Origin: SAR86 cluster bacterium
GTDB lineage: Bacteria; Pseudomonadota; Gammaproteobacteria; Magnimaribacterales; D2472
Direction of reading: 5' to 3'
Length of the DNA: 64,000 nucleotides
Assembly: GCA_023703615.1 (NCBI GenBank)
Contig: CP097971.1
Span: 274,315-338,314, forward strand
Part shown: positions 8,768 to 16,468 of the stretch, in pieces
Position numbering within the stretch: position 1 is the first letter of the stretch
Layout of the letters: each line of letters starts with the position of its first letter
The notes under the pieces: generated by a model
The model's database searches: none
The model's input: the letters and a program-made list of their open reading frames with translations, nothing else
What the model was told of the DNA's origin: nothing
Program-made: the position numbers and the translations under genes

Positions 8768-10384
8768 ATGATAGCAGATATGCAAAAATGGACACCAAAT
8801 ATAGCTAGCATTATTGAGCATGCTAATCAGTTTCATCCAAATACTGAAGTTGTAAGTAGAATGGTTTCAGGAAACATTCATAAAACTAATTATTCTGAAG
8901 TATGTACTAGATCAAGAAAGCTTGCTTCTGCGTTAGAAAAAGATGGATATAAAGAGGGTGATGTCATAGCAACACTAGCACTAAACACCTATAGGCATTT
9001 AGAAATGTACTACGGCATATCAGGCATGGGTGGAATAAATCATACTTTAAACTTTAGATTACATCCTGAGCAAGCTGTATACATAATCAACCATGCAGAA
9101 GATAAAGTAATTTTTTGTGAAACACCATTTATACCGATACTAGAAGGATTACAAGAAAATCTAGAGTGTGTCGAAAAATATATTATTCTTTGTGATACAT
9201 CAGAAATGCCTGATACCAAATTAAAAAATGCTATTTCATATGAAGAATATATAAAAGATGGAGATGAAAACTATGAGTGGCCTGCATTGGCAGATGATGC
9301 CGCATGCGCGCTATGTTATACCTCAGGAACAACTGGAAATCCAAAAGGTGTTCTATATTCACATAAATCAAATATTTTACATGCTCAAGCTGCATTGACT
9401 GCAATGAGAATTGATCCTGAAGAAACAATTCTTATGGTAGTACCTTTATTTCATGTTCTTGGTTGGGGAATTCCATATTTTGGTCCAATGTATGGATCTA
9501 AGCTTGTCATGCCAGGAATGCAAATGGAGGGAGAACCCTTATATGAGCTTATTGAAAAAGAAAAAGTTACTTTAGCTTTTGGTGTTCCAACTATATGGAT
9601 GGGTCTTTTAGCATACTGTAGGGACAATAATAAAATTTTAGACTCAGTAAATAATACAATTATTGGTGGATCTGCATTGTCTCTATCTACGCTTCAGGAG
9701 TTTGATGAAGTCCATAATGTAAATGCTATCCACGCTTGGGGTATGACTGAAATGAGCCCATTAGGCGTAACGAATCTTCCAACGTCAGCTATGGAAAATA
9801 TGAATAAACAAGATAAATATGCTATCCAATTAAAACAGGGTAGACCAATATATGGCGTTGAACTAAAAGTCGTAGATGATGCAGGAAATGACCTACCTCA
9901 CGATGGTGAATCTCAAGGACATTTACTTGTAAGAGGCCCTTGGATACTTCAAAAATATTTTAAAGCTGAAAATGATTGTGTTGATAAAGACGGCTGGTTT
10001 GATACTGGTGATATTTCTGTTTTAGATGAAGATGGCTATATGACTATCAAAGACAGAGCAAAAGATGTTATTAAATCAGGAGGAGAATGGATTAGTTCAA
10101 TTGATCTAGAAAATGCTGCTTTTGGTCATCCTGAGGTTGCTGAAGCGTGTGTAGTTGGGTTACCTCATCCAAAGTGGGATGAAAGACCAATGTTATTTGT
10201 TGTTACTAATACAGGCGAACCAATTGAAAAAGATAGCATTATTAATTTTTTAAGTGACAAGGTTGCTAAATGGTGGTTACCAGATGAAATAATTTTTTTA
10301 AAAGAACTTCCACATGGCGCAACAGGTAAATTACAAAAATTTGAGTTGAGAGAAGAATATAATAATCATTACATGGAGCAATAA
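8768..10384 (+). CDS. Acyl-CoA synthetase (AMP-forming), DmdB-like or fatty-acyl type
   Basis: Activates a carboxylic acid to its CoA thioester through an acyl-adenylate. In 538 residues it shows the ATP P-loop TSGTTGNPKG (185-194), the FHVLGWG stretch, the WGMTEMSP adenine-binding motif, GWFDTGD with the hinge KDRAKDVIKSGGEW, and the catalytic Lys in HGATGKLQK near the C-terminus. The NTYRHLEMYYGISGMG segment resembles ligases of medium-chain and methylmercaptopropionate (DmdB) type. Substrate specificity cannot be settled from sequence. It is followed by a MaoC hydratase one base later, which points to acyl-CoA degradation. Confidence 0.9.
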   Translation: MIADMQKWTPNIASIIEHANQFHPNTEVVSRMVSGNIHKTNYSEVCTRSRKLASALEKDGYKEGDVIATLALNTYRHLEMYYGISGMGGINHTLNFRLHPEQAVYIINHAEDKVIFCETPFIPILEGLQENLECVEKYIILCDTSEMPDTKLKNAISYEEYIKDGDENYEWPALADDAACALCYTSGTTGNPKGVLYSHKSNILHAQAALTAMRIDPEETILMVVPLFHVLGWGIPYFGPMYGSKLVMPGMQMEGEPLYELIEKEKVTLAFGVPTIWMGLLAYCRDNNKILDSVNNTIIGGSALSLSTLQEFDEVHNVNAIHAWGMTEMSPLGVTNLPTSAMENMNKQDKYAIQLKQGRPIYGVELKVVDDAGNDLPHDGESQGHLLVRGPWILQKYFKAENDCVDKDGWFDTGDISVLDEDGYMTIKDRAKDVIKSGGEWISSIDLENAAFGHPEVAEACVVGLPHPKWDERPMLFVVTNTGEPIEKDSIINFLSDKVAKWWLPDEIIFLKELPHGATGKLQKFELREEYNNHYMEQ

Positions 10385-10385
10385 C

Positions 10386-10847
10386 ATGTTGAAAGTTATA
10401 AAACCATCAGAAATAGACTCTGTTAAGGGAACTGAAATAGGCATTTCAGATTGGATTACTATTGATCAAGAGAGAATTGATAAATTTGCAGACGCAACAA
10501 TGGATCATCAATTTATTCATGTTGATTCTGAGAAAGCAACAGCAGTTTTTGGATCAACCATAGCTCACGGATTTTTATCGTTATCATTAGTTGCAGGAAT
10601 CCCATTCAGTCAAGGCATCGGTATGATTCTTGAGGGTACAAAGATGGGATTAAATTATGGATTAGACAAGGTAAGATTTTTAAGTCCAGTTCCAGTAAAT
10701 TCAGAAGTTAGAATTATAATGAAGTGTATTGATGTAACTGAAAAAAATCCGGGACAATACCTCGCCAAGACAGAAGTAACTATGGAGATTAAGGGTATTG
10801 AAAAACCTGCATTCGTTGCTGAAACTTTAAGTATGTTTATTGTTTAG
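10386..10847 (+). CDS. MaoC-type hot-dog (R)-enoyl-CoA hydratase-like protein
   Basis: Predicted to hydrate an enoyl-CoA or act on a related acyl thioester. The 153 residues form one MaoC hot-dog domain. The catalytic pattern DHQFIHVD (about 40-47), followed by AHGFLSLSL (about 60-68), matches the Asp/His dyad region of MaoC and NodN proteins. It starts one base after the acyl-CoA ligase stop and is surely co-expressed. Its stop codon interlocks with that of gatB on the other strand (TTAG). Whether it serves fatty-acid, branched-chain or sulfur-compound catabolism is open. Confidence 0.88.
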   Translation: MLKVIKPSEIDSVKGTEIGISDWITIDQERIDKFADATMDHQFIHVDSEKATAVFGSTIAHGFLSLSLVAGIPFSQGIGMILEGTKMGLNYGLDKVRFLSPVPVNSEVRIIMKCIDVTEKNPGQYLAKTEVTMEIKGIEKPAFVAETLSMFIV

Positions 10848-12271
10848 TTAAGAATATTTTTAAGAATATCATTTACGCTTTTTGGATTAGCTTTTCCTTG
10901 AGTTTCCTTCATAACCTGTCCTACAAAGAAACCAAATAGCTTATCTTTTCCACCTTTGTATGCAGCAACCTGATCTGGATTTGAATCAATAACCTTTTTA
11001 GCTATTTCCTCTAGCAATGATTCATCTTGAATTTGAACAAGACCCTTAGATTTGATTATCTCATCAACATCAGAACCATTATCCCAGATTTCCTCAAGAA
11101 CTGATTTAGCAATTTTTCCAGAAATAGTACTATCTGTGATTCTCTCAATTAACTTTCCAAAGTTTTCTGGAGATAAATTTGATTCGTCAATTTCAATATT
11201 ATCTTTATTAAGCAAAGCACTAACATCACCAACTAGCCATTTAGCTACCAACTTAGTGTCATCTGTTTTGCTTGAAGCTGCTTCAAACATGTTAGCCATT
11301 GTTTTAGACGAAGATATAATTTTTGCTTCGGACTCCTCAAGCCCAATTTCAGAAATATATCTATGTTCTTTTTCTTCTGGAAGCTCAGGAATATTATCTT
11401 TTATTTCTTTTAACTCCTTGTCTGAAATTACTACTGGCAGAAGATCAGGACAAGGAAAGTATCTATAATCATTTGCTTCTTCTTTAGACCTCATAGACCT
11501 AGTTTCATTTTTTTCACTATCATACAATCTAGTTTCTTGAACAACAGAATCACCATTTTCAATAACTCTAATTTGACGATCGATTTCATAATTAATTGCT
11601 TTTTCGATAAACTTAAAAGAGTTTATATTCTTTAATTCTGCTCTTGTACCAAGTTCGGCGTCATCTATTCTTTTTACAGAAACATTTACATCACATCTCA
11701 TAGAGCCTTGTGCCATATTTCCATCACATATATCTAAAAAAGTTACCAGTTGTCTTACAGCTTTAAAATAAGCAACAGCTTCTTTAGCATTTGAAATTTC
11801 AGGCTCTGAAACAATTTCCAGAAGAGGTGTACCTGCTCTATTTAAATCTATACCAGTTTCGCCCTCAAAAAGATCATGTATTGACTTTCCTGCATCTTCT
11901 TCTAAATGAGCTCTGGTAATATTTATAACTTTTTCTGTATCATCGATTAAAATTTTGATAGATCCTTTTTCAATAATTGGCTTAGTCATTTGAGTAATCT
12001 GATAACCCTTTGGCAAATCAGGATAAAAATAATTCTTTCTATCAAAAGAAGATATTTGATTAATTTTAGCTCCAGTAGCAAGACCAAATCTAATGGCCTT
12101 ATAGAATGCTTCCTTATTTGCAACTGGCAGAACACCTGGCAAACCCATATCGACTAGGTCAACATGTGTATTTGATTCAGCTCCAAATTTAGTAGAACCT
12201 CCTGAAAATAGCTTTGATTTGGTTGAAAGCTGAGCATGAATTTCCAAACCTATTACTGTTTCCCAGGTCAT
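10844..12271 (-). CDS. gatB: Asp-tRNA(Asn)/Glu-tRNA(Gln) amidotransferase subunit B
   Basis: tRNA-binding and kinase subunit of GatCAB, which activates misacylated Glu-tRNA(Gln) or Asp-tRNA(Asn) with ATP before amide transfer. The 475 residues open with GLEIHAQLSTKSKLFS, and include the Zn/Mg region and the PDLPKGYQITQ stretch typical of GatB. A YqeY-like tail domain fills the C-terminal 150 residues and ends in GFFVGQVMKETQGKANP. Its ATG overlaps the gatA stop (ATGA at 12268-12271), showing translational coupling. The order gatC-gatA-gatB opposite mreB is the one found in Pseudomonas. Confidence 0.97.
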   Translation of the reverse strand: MTWETVIGLEIHAQLSTKSKLFSGGSTKFGAESNTHVDLVDMGLPGVLPVANKEAFYKAIRFGLATGAKINQISSFDRKNYFYPDLPKGYQITQMTKPIIEKGSIKILIDDTEKVINITRAHLEEDAGKSIHDLFEGETGIDLNRAGTPLLEIVSEPEISNAKEAVAYFKAVRQLVTFLDICDGNMAQGSMRCDVNVSVKRIDDAELGTRAELKNINSFKFIEKAINYEIDRQIRVIENGDSVVQETRLYDSEKNETRSMRSKEEANDYRYFPCPDLLPVVISDKELKEIKDNIPELPEEKEHRYISEIGLEESEAKIISSSKTMANMFEAASSKTDDTKLVAKWLVGDVSALLNKDNIEIDESNLSPENFGKLIERITDSTISGKIAKSVLEEIWDNGSDVDEIIKSKGLVQIQDESLLEEIAKKVIDSNPDQVAAYKGGKDKLFGFFVGQVMKETQGKANPKSVNDILKNILN

Positions 12272-13719
12272 TTTTTCATGCCTTCAGGTGTATAAAGATG
12301 CCAATCTGTTTTAGTTTGATACATATGAGCAAAGTTCAAAATTGAAGGCTCATCCAAAAAATTACCAATAATTTGTAGGCCAATTGGTTTATTATCAATA
12401 TTACCATTAGGAAGAGACATTGCTGGTAGCCCTGCAAGATTGGCTGATATTGTGAAAAGATCCTCAAGATACATTTGAATTGGATCACTACCTTTAGATC
12501 CAATCTCAAAAGCAGCACCCCTGGTTGTTGGAGTCATAATTACATCAACGTTAGAGAATGCATTATCAAAATCATTTTTAATTAACCTTCGAACTTGTTG
12601 GGCTTTTTTATAATAAGCATCGTAATATCCGGCAGACAGTACATATGACCCTATAAGAATTCTTCTTTTTACTTCATCTCCAAATCCCTCGGAACGCGTT
12701 TTCACATATAACTCCTCAAGATCTTTTGTATTCTCAGATCTTCTGCCAAACTTAACTCCGTCAAATCTCGATAAATTAGATGAACACTCTGCTGGTGCTA
12801 CAACATAATAAGTTGGAACAGAAAGCGAAAGATTAGGAAGTGAAATGTCTACTAGCTTAGCGCCTAAAGATACAAATTCTTTTAAAGAATTTTCATAAAC
12901 TTGAATTACATTATCATCTAGACTAGATAAATCTAAATCTTTTACTATTCCAATTTTTTTCCCATCTAATGGATTGCTTAAGTTCTCTTCAAAATTTGGA
13001 ATTTCTTCATCCAGTGAAGTTGTATCTTTACTATCATGTGAACACATTTCATTAAGAAGGAATGCACAATCTTCAGCAGTTCTTGCCATTGGACCTGCTT
13101 GATCAAGACTTGATGCAAATGCAATCATCCCCCATCGGGAAATCCTTCCATATGTAGGCTTTATACCAGTAATTCCGCAAACGGAAGCTGGCTGCCTTAT
13201 TGATCCGCCTGTATCAGTTCCAGAAGCCGCAGGTACAATTCCAGCTGCTATTGCGGAAGCAGAACCTCCAGAACTCCCTCCAGGAACAAGATTCTTACCC
13301 CATGGATTATGAACATTTCCATAAAAACTTGTTTCATTTGATGAACCCATAGCAAATTCATCCATATTAGTTTTTCCAATGGAAATACACCCCGCATTTT
13401 CTAGATTTTCTATCACAGTAGCTGAATAAGGTGGAACAAAATTACTAAGCATATTTGAACCACACGTTGTTCGTATACCCTTTGTACAAAAGAGATCTTT
13501 TTGCGCAATAGGAATTCCAGCTAAAGGAAGATCTGAGGGATTATTATCATAATCTTCAGCTTTTTTTATAGCATCTTCTTTATTAAGTGTAATAAATGCA
13601 TTTAAATTTTTATTTTCTTCAATTAGTTTATATGCTTCAAGTGTGATTTCTCTATTTGATATCTCTTTTGAAGAGATCATTTTTTTAATTTCTTTAATTG
13701 TTTTATATTTAATTGTCAT
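12268..13719 (-). CDS. gatA: Asp-tRNA(Asn)/Glu-tRNA(Gln) amidotransferase subunit A
   Basis: Amidase-signature glutaminase subunit that releases ammonia from glutamine and channels it to GatB. In 483 residues the Ser-cisSer-Lys triad is visible: Lys74 in AQKDLF, cis-Ser149 in GGSSGGS, and Ser173 in TDTGGSIRQPAS. The length is typical. The start codon overlaps the gatC stop by four bases, and the stop overlaps the gatB start, so all three subunits are translationally coupled and made in step. Confidence 0.97.
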   Translation of the reverse strand: MTIKYKTIKEIKKMISSKEISNREITLEAYKLIEENKNLNAFITLNKEDAIKKAEDYDNNPSDLPLAGIPIAQKDLFCTKGIRTTCGSNMLSNFVPPYSATVIENLENAGCISIGKTNMDEFAMGSSNETSFYGNVHNPWGKNLVPGGSSGGSASAIAAGIVPAASGTDTGGSIRQPASVCGITGIKPTYGRISRWGMIAFASSLDQAGPMARTAEDCAFLLNEMCSHDSKDTTSLDEEIPNFEENLSNPLDGKKIGIVKDLDLSSLDDNVIQVYENSLKEFVSLGAKLVDISLPNLSLSVPTYYVVAPAECSSNLSRFDGVKFGRRSENTKDLEELYVKTRSEGFGDEVKRRILIGSYVLSAGYYDAYYKKAQQVRRLIKNDFDNAFSNVDVIMTPTTRGAAFEIGSKGSDPIQMYLEDLFTISANLAGLPAMSLPNGNIDNKPIGLQIIGNFLDEPSILNFAHMYQTKTDWHLYTPEGMKK

Positions 13720-13997
13720 TCAACAACCCTTGGAACTAAAAAGTAGTCTTCGTTAGCAGATGGAGCAACTTCTAATAACTCTTTCTTGAGATTTTTAGCA
13801 CTAACATGATCTTCTCTAGTTTTTGCCGTTTTTTCTAGTGGATTAGTAAGGGGATTAATTTTAGATGTATTGACGTCATTTAATTGGTCAACAAATTTGA
13901 TTATATTCTTAAGATCTTCTGTGATTTTATCCTCTTTTTCAACATCAATCTTTAGTCTTGATAGGTAAGATATTGTTTCAACTGTTTTCTTGTCCAT
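13716..13997 (-). CDS. gatC: Asp-tRNA(Asn)/Glu-tRNA(Gln) amidotransferase subunit C
   Basis: Small structural subunit (93 residues) that wraps GatA and stabilises the GatCAB complex. It begins with the family pattern ETISYLSRLKID and ends with the conserved NEDYFLVPRVVE segment, matching the usual [LF].VP.V[IV] C-terminus. It is the first gene of the gatCAB operon, divergent from mreB with 79 bases between them. It has no enzyme function of its own. Confidence 0.95.
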   Translation of the reverse strand: MDKKTVETISYLSRLKIDVEKEDKITEDLKNIIKFVDQLNDVNTSKINPLTNPLEKTAKTREDHVSAKNLKKELLEVAPSANEDYFLVPRVVE

Positions 13998-14009
13998 ATA
14001 TAGGATATT

Positions 14010-14040
14010 ATTATAGATCAGTTGCAGAATATTAACTCAA
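14010..14040 (-). promoter_or_regulatory. Putative gatCAB promoter
   Basis: Reading the minus strand, TTGAGT (14040-14035) and TATAAT (14015-14010) are separated by 19 bases and lie about 13 bases upstream of the gatC ATG. The -10 is a perfect consensus, but the spacer is long. It overlaps the putative mreB promoter on the other strand, so the two operons may interfere with each other. The evidence is positional only. Confidence 0.35.
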
Positions 14041-14061
14041 CTGGTGTATTTTTTATATAAT
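14032..14061 (+). promoter_or_regulatory. Putative mreB promoter
   Basis: TTAACT (14032-14037) lies 18 bases before a consensus TATAAT (14056-14061). The predicted start of transcription is a few bases before the GTG of mreB, leaving a short leader with the ribosome-binding sequence AGGG (about 14066-14069). The -35 is poor, and the region is AT-rich, so this is a candidate only. Confidence 0.35.
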
Positions 14062-14076
14062 TTATAGGGTAAAAAG

Positions 14077-15126
14077 GTGGAATTCAATATATTTAAGACT
14101 CTTAGAGGTTACTTTTCAAATGACCTTTCAATTGATTTGGGAACGGCAAACACTCTAATTTACACTAAAGATGTAGGAATAGTGTTGAATGAGCCATCTG
14201 TGGTAGCAATTCGAGAATCTAGAGGACAAAAAACAGTAGTTGCAGTAGGGGTAGAAGCAAAAAAAATGCTTGGTAGGACGCCAGGTAACATAAAAGCAAT
14301 AAGACCATTATCAGAAGGCGTCATTGCAGACTTTCAGGTAACTGAAAAAATGTTACAACATTTTATTACAAAAGTTCATGAGCAAAGATTTATTAAACCT
14401 AGTCCTAGAGTTCTTGTATGTGTGCCATGTAGATCCACACAAGTTGAAAGAAGAGCAATAAGAGAATCAGTCTTGGGAGCAGGAGCAAGAGACGTAAAGC
14501 TAATTGAGGAACCCATGGCAGCAGCAATTGGTGCAGGATTGCCAGTTGAAGAGGCAAGTGGAAACATGGTTGTAGATATTGGTGGGGGAACATCTGAGAT
14601 TGCAATTATCTCTTTAAATGGTGTAGTTTATTCAGAATCTGTAAAAATTGGCGGTGACAAAATGGATGAATCAATAACGTCATGGATCAGAAGAAACTAT
14701 GGTTGTGTAATTGGTGAATCAACAGCTGAAAAAATTAAATACACTATTGGATGCGCCTCACAAGAATCAGAAAAAAAAGAAATGTCTATAACAGGAAGAA
14801 ATCTAGCAGAAGGCATACCAGAAACATTTAACATTAATAGTGAGCAAATTTTTGATGCAATGAAGGATCCTTTATTTGGTATTGTTCGTGCAATCAGAAA
14901 TGCCCTTGAATTATCACCACCAGAATTAGCAGCAGATATTGCTGAAAGAGGTATTGTTCTAACTGGTGGCGGGGCATTAATGCGAGATTTAGATAACCTA
15001 ATATCTTCATCAACAGGTATACCTGTTATTGTAGCTGAGGATCCATTAACTTGTGTTGCAAGGGGCGGCGGTCAAGCATTAGAAATAATGGACAAGTACA
15101 ATATTGATCTTCTATCTTCTGAGTAA
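14077..15126 (+). CDS. mreB: Rod-shape-determining actin homologue MreB
   Basis: Bacterial actin that forms membrane-bound filaments guiding side-wall peptidoglycan synthesis. The 349 residues contain the phosphate-1 loop [12 protein letters not shown] (about 19-30), [12 protein letters not shown], the phosphate-2 loop [11 protein letters not shown] (about 167-177) and the adenosine loop [11 protein letters not shown] near 290. The start is a GTG with an AGGG site upstream. It leads the mreBCD operon. Its presence implies a rod shape. Confidence 0.98.
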   Translation: MEFNIFKTLRGYFSNDLSIDLGTANTLIYTKDVGIVLNEPSVVAIRESRGQKTVVAVGVEAKKMLGRTPGNIKAIRPLSEGVIADFQVTEKMLQHFITKVHEQRFIKPSPRVLVCVPCRSTQVERRAIRESVLGAGARDVKLIEEPMAAAIGAGLPVEEASGNMVVDIGGGTSEIAIISLNGVVYSESVKIGGDKMDESITSWIRRNYGCVIGESTAEKIKYTIGCASQESEKKEMSITGRNLAEGIPETFNINSEQIFDAMKDPLFGIVRAIRNALELSPPELAADIAERGIVLTGGGALMRDLDNLISSSTGIPVIVAEDPLTCVARGGGQALEIMDKYNIDLLSSE

Positions 15127-15131
15127 TCATT

Positions 15132-15977
15132 ATGGCGAGATCAACGCCAACTAGGTCACATAAATTCCAGTTTTTATTTTTTATTTTACTTTCTTTATTT
15201 TTTTTGTATTTAGATATCAACAACAAATCTTTTAACGGATTAAAGGTATTTTACAAAACTTCATCTATTTCAATTAGTACGTTTTTTAAAGACGCGGTTA
15301 AAAAGCCATTTTTATATATCTATGACTTTTCTAAATCAAAAGATAAGTTGTTAAGAGAAAAAAATGAACTCAGAGATCTATTAAATCAAAGTCAATTATC
15401 AAATTTTTTCTTAATTAATAATAGTAATTTTTATATTTATGAAGATTTACATAAAGAATTTTTAGAAAAAAATGATGTCAATGAATTATTTATTTTAACA
15501 AGACTTGTAAATTTCGATGCAAATGCTTATTTTTGTTGTGATAAGCATCGACTTTTTATAAAACCATTAGACAAAAGTATTGACACGCCAATGTTAAGTC
15601 CAGTTTTTAATTCCTCTGGCTTAATTGGACAAACCATAAACCATAAAAACCTTGTTAGTGAAGTAATAATCTTAAGTGATACTTCACATTCTTTACCAGT
15701 AAAAATTGAAAACAACAATTTTTATTGTAACGCGCAAGGTTCTGGAAATCCTGGAGTAATCATATGTAAATATAATAATTTAGATTGGAATCAGAAATTA
15801 TCAATTAATCAAAAAATTTATACTTCAGGACTTGGAGGTATATATCCCGAGGGTATTTATGTTGGATTTATTGAAGATATAATTACTGAATCAGAAGAAC
15901 AACTTAAATTAAGAATTAAATTAATTTCAGATCCATTAGATCAAAATATATTCGGGGTAATTAGACAAAATGAATAA
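15132..15977 (+). CDS. mreC: Rod-shape-determining protein MreC
   Basis: Periplasmic scaffold of the elongasome that activates the PBP2-RodA synthase. In 281 residues there is one N-terminal membrane segment (about 16-31), a short coiled coil around 72-90 (KSKDKLLREKNELRDLL), and two beta-domains. Typical stretches are SGLIGQTINH and GNPGVIICKYN, with GLGGIYPEGIYVG near 235. It begins five bases after mreB, and its end overlaps mreD by eight bases. Confidence 0.94.
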   Translation: MARSTPTRSHKFQFLFFILLSLFFLYLDINNKSFNGLKVFYKTSSISISTFFKDAVKKPFLYIYDFSKSKDKLLREKNELRDLLNQSQLSNFFLINNSNFYIYEDLHKEFLEKNDVNELFILTRLVNFDANAYFCCDKHRLFIKPLDKSIDTPMLSPVFNSSGLIGQTINHKNLVSEVIILSDTSHSLPVKIENNNFYCNAQGSGNPGVIICKYNNLDWNQKLSINQKIYTSGLGGIYPEGIYVGFIEDIITESEEQLKLRIKLISDPLDQNIFGVIRQNE

Positions 15978-16449
15978 CCTTGGAATTCTAAAGTTTATTT
16001 TATTAATATTTATTGTTAACTTTTTTGACTTATTTGTTGGGACATTTTTAATTAAATACTTTCTTGTAATACCTTTAACTTTTTTGTTTTTTAGTTTTTA
16101 TGTTTATAGGCAAAATCATAATGTGTCTCCAATATTTTCATTTTTAATTGGAATAATTGTTGATCTCATTTCATATACTTTTATTGGCCTTAATGGATGT
16201 CTTTTTTGCTTAATGACTTACATTATTAATAACTACTCAAATACTTTTAAATTATTTTCTTACTTCCAAATATGTATCTTTTTTGGTTTGTCCGCAGCAT
16301 TCTATGTTGGATTTAGCCATTTATTTGTAAATTTAGGAAATTTTTCCTACTTAACTTTATTTATAAGCGCTATCTTGAATACGTTATTATTTATAATTAT
16401 TACAATGATAAATTTTTATATTCCAAGAACTTTTATAAGAAAAAACTAA
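15970..16449 (+). CDS. mreD: Rod-shape-determining membrane protein MreD
   Basis: Small integral membrane component of the elongasome. The 159 residues are almost entirely hydrophobic with five or six predicted membrane segments, and the family pattern FLIGIIVDLISYTFIGLNG lies near 58-76. The start overlaps mreC by eight bases, so the two are coupled. In relatives mreD is commonly followed by maf and rng (cafA); neither is present here, and the next gene is yhdP after 19 bases. Confidence 0.9.
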   Translation: MNNLGILKFILLIFIVNFFDLFVGTFLIKYFLVIPLTFLFFSFYVYRQNHNVSPIFSFLIGIIVDLISYTFIGLNGCLFCLMTYIINNYSNTFKLFSYFQICIFFGLSAAFYVGFSHLFVNLGNFSYLTLFISAILNTLLFIIITMINFYIPRTFIRKN

Positions 16450-16468
16450 ACAAATTATTATTAATTTA

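Noticed and set aside
14376-14605. Open frames on the minus strand inside mreB
   Set aside because: They are antisense shadows of a highly conserved gene, with no ribosome-binding site and no recognisable protein features.
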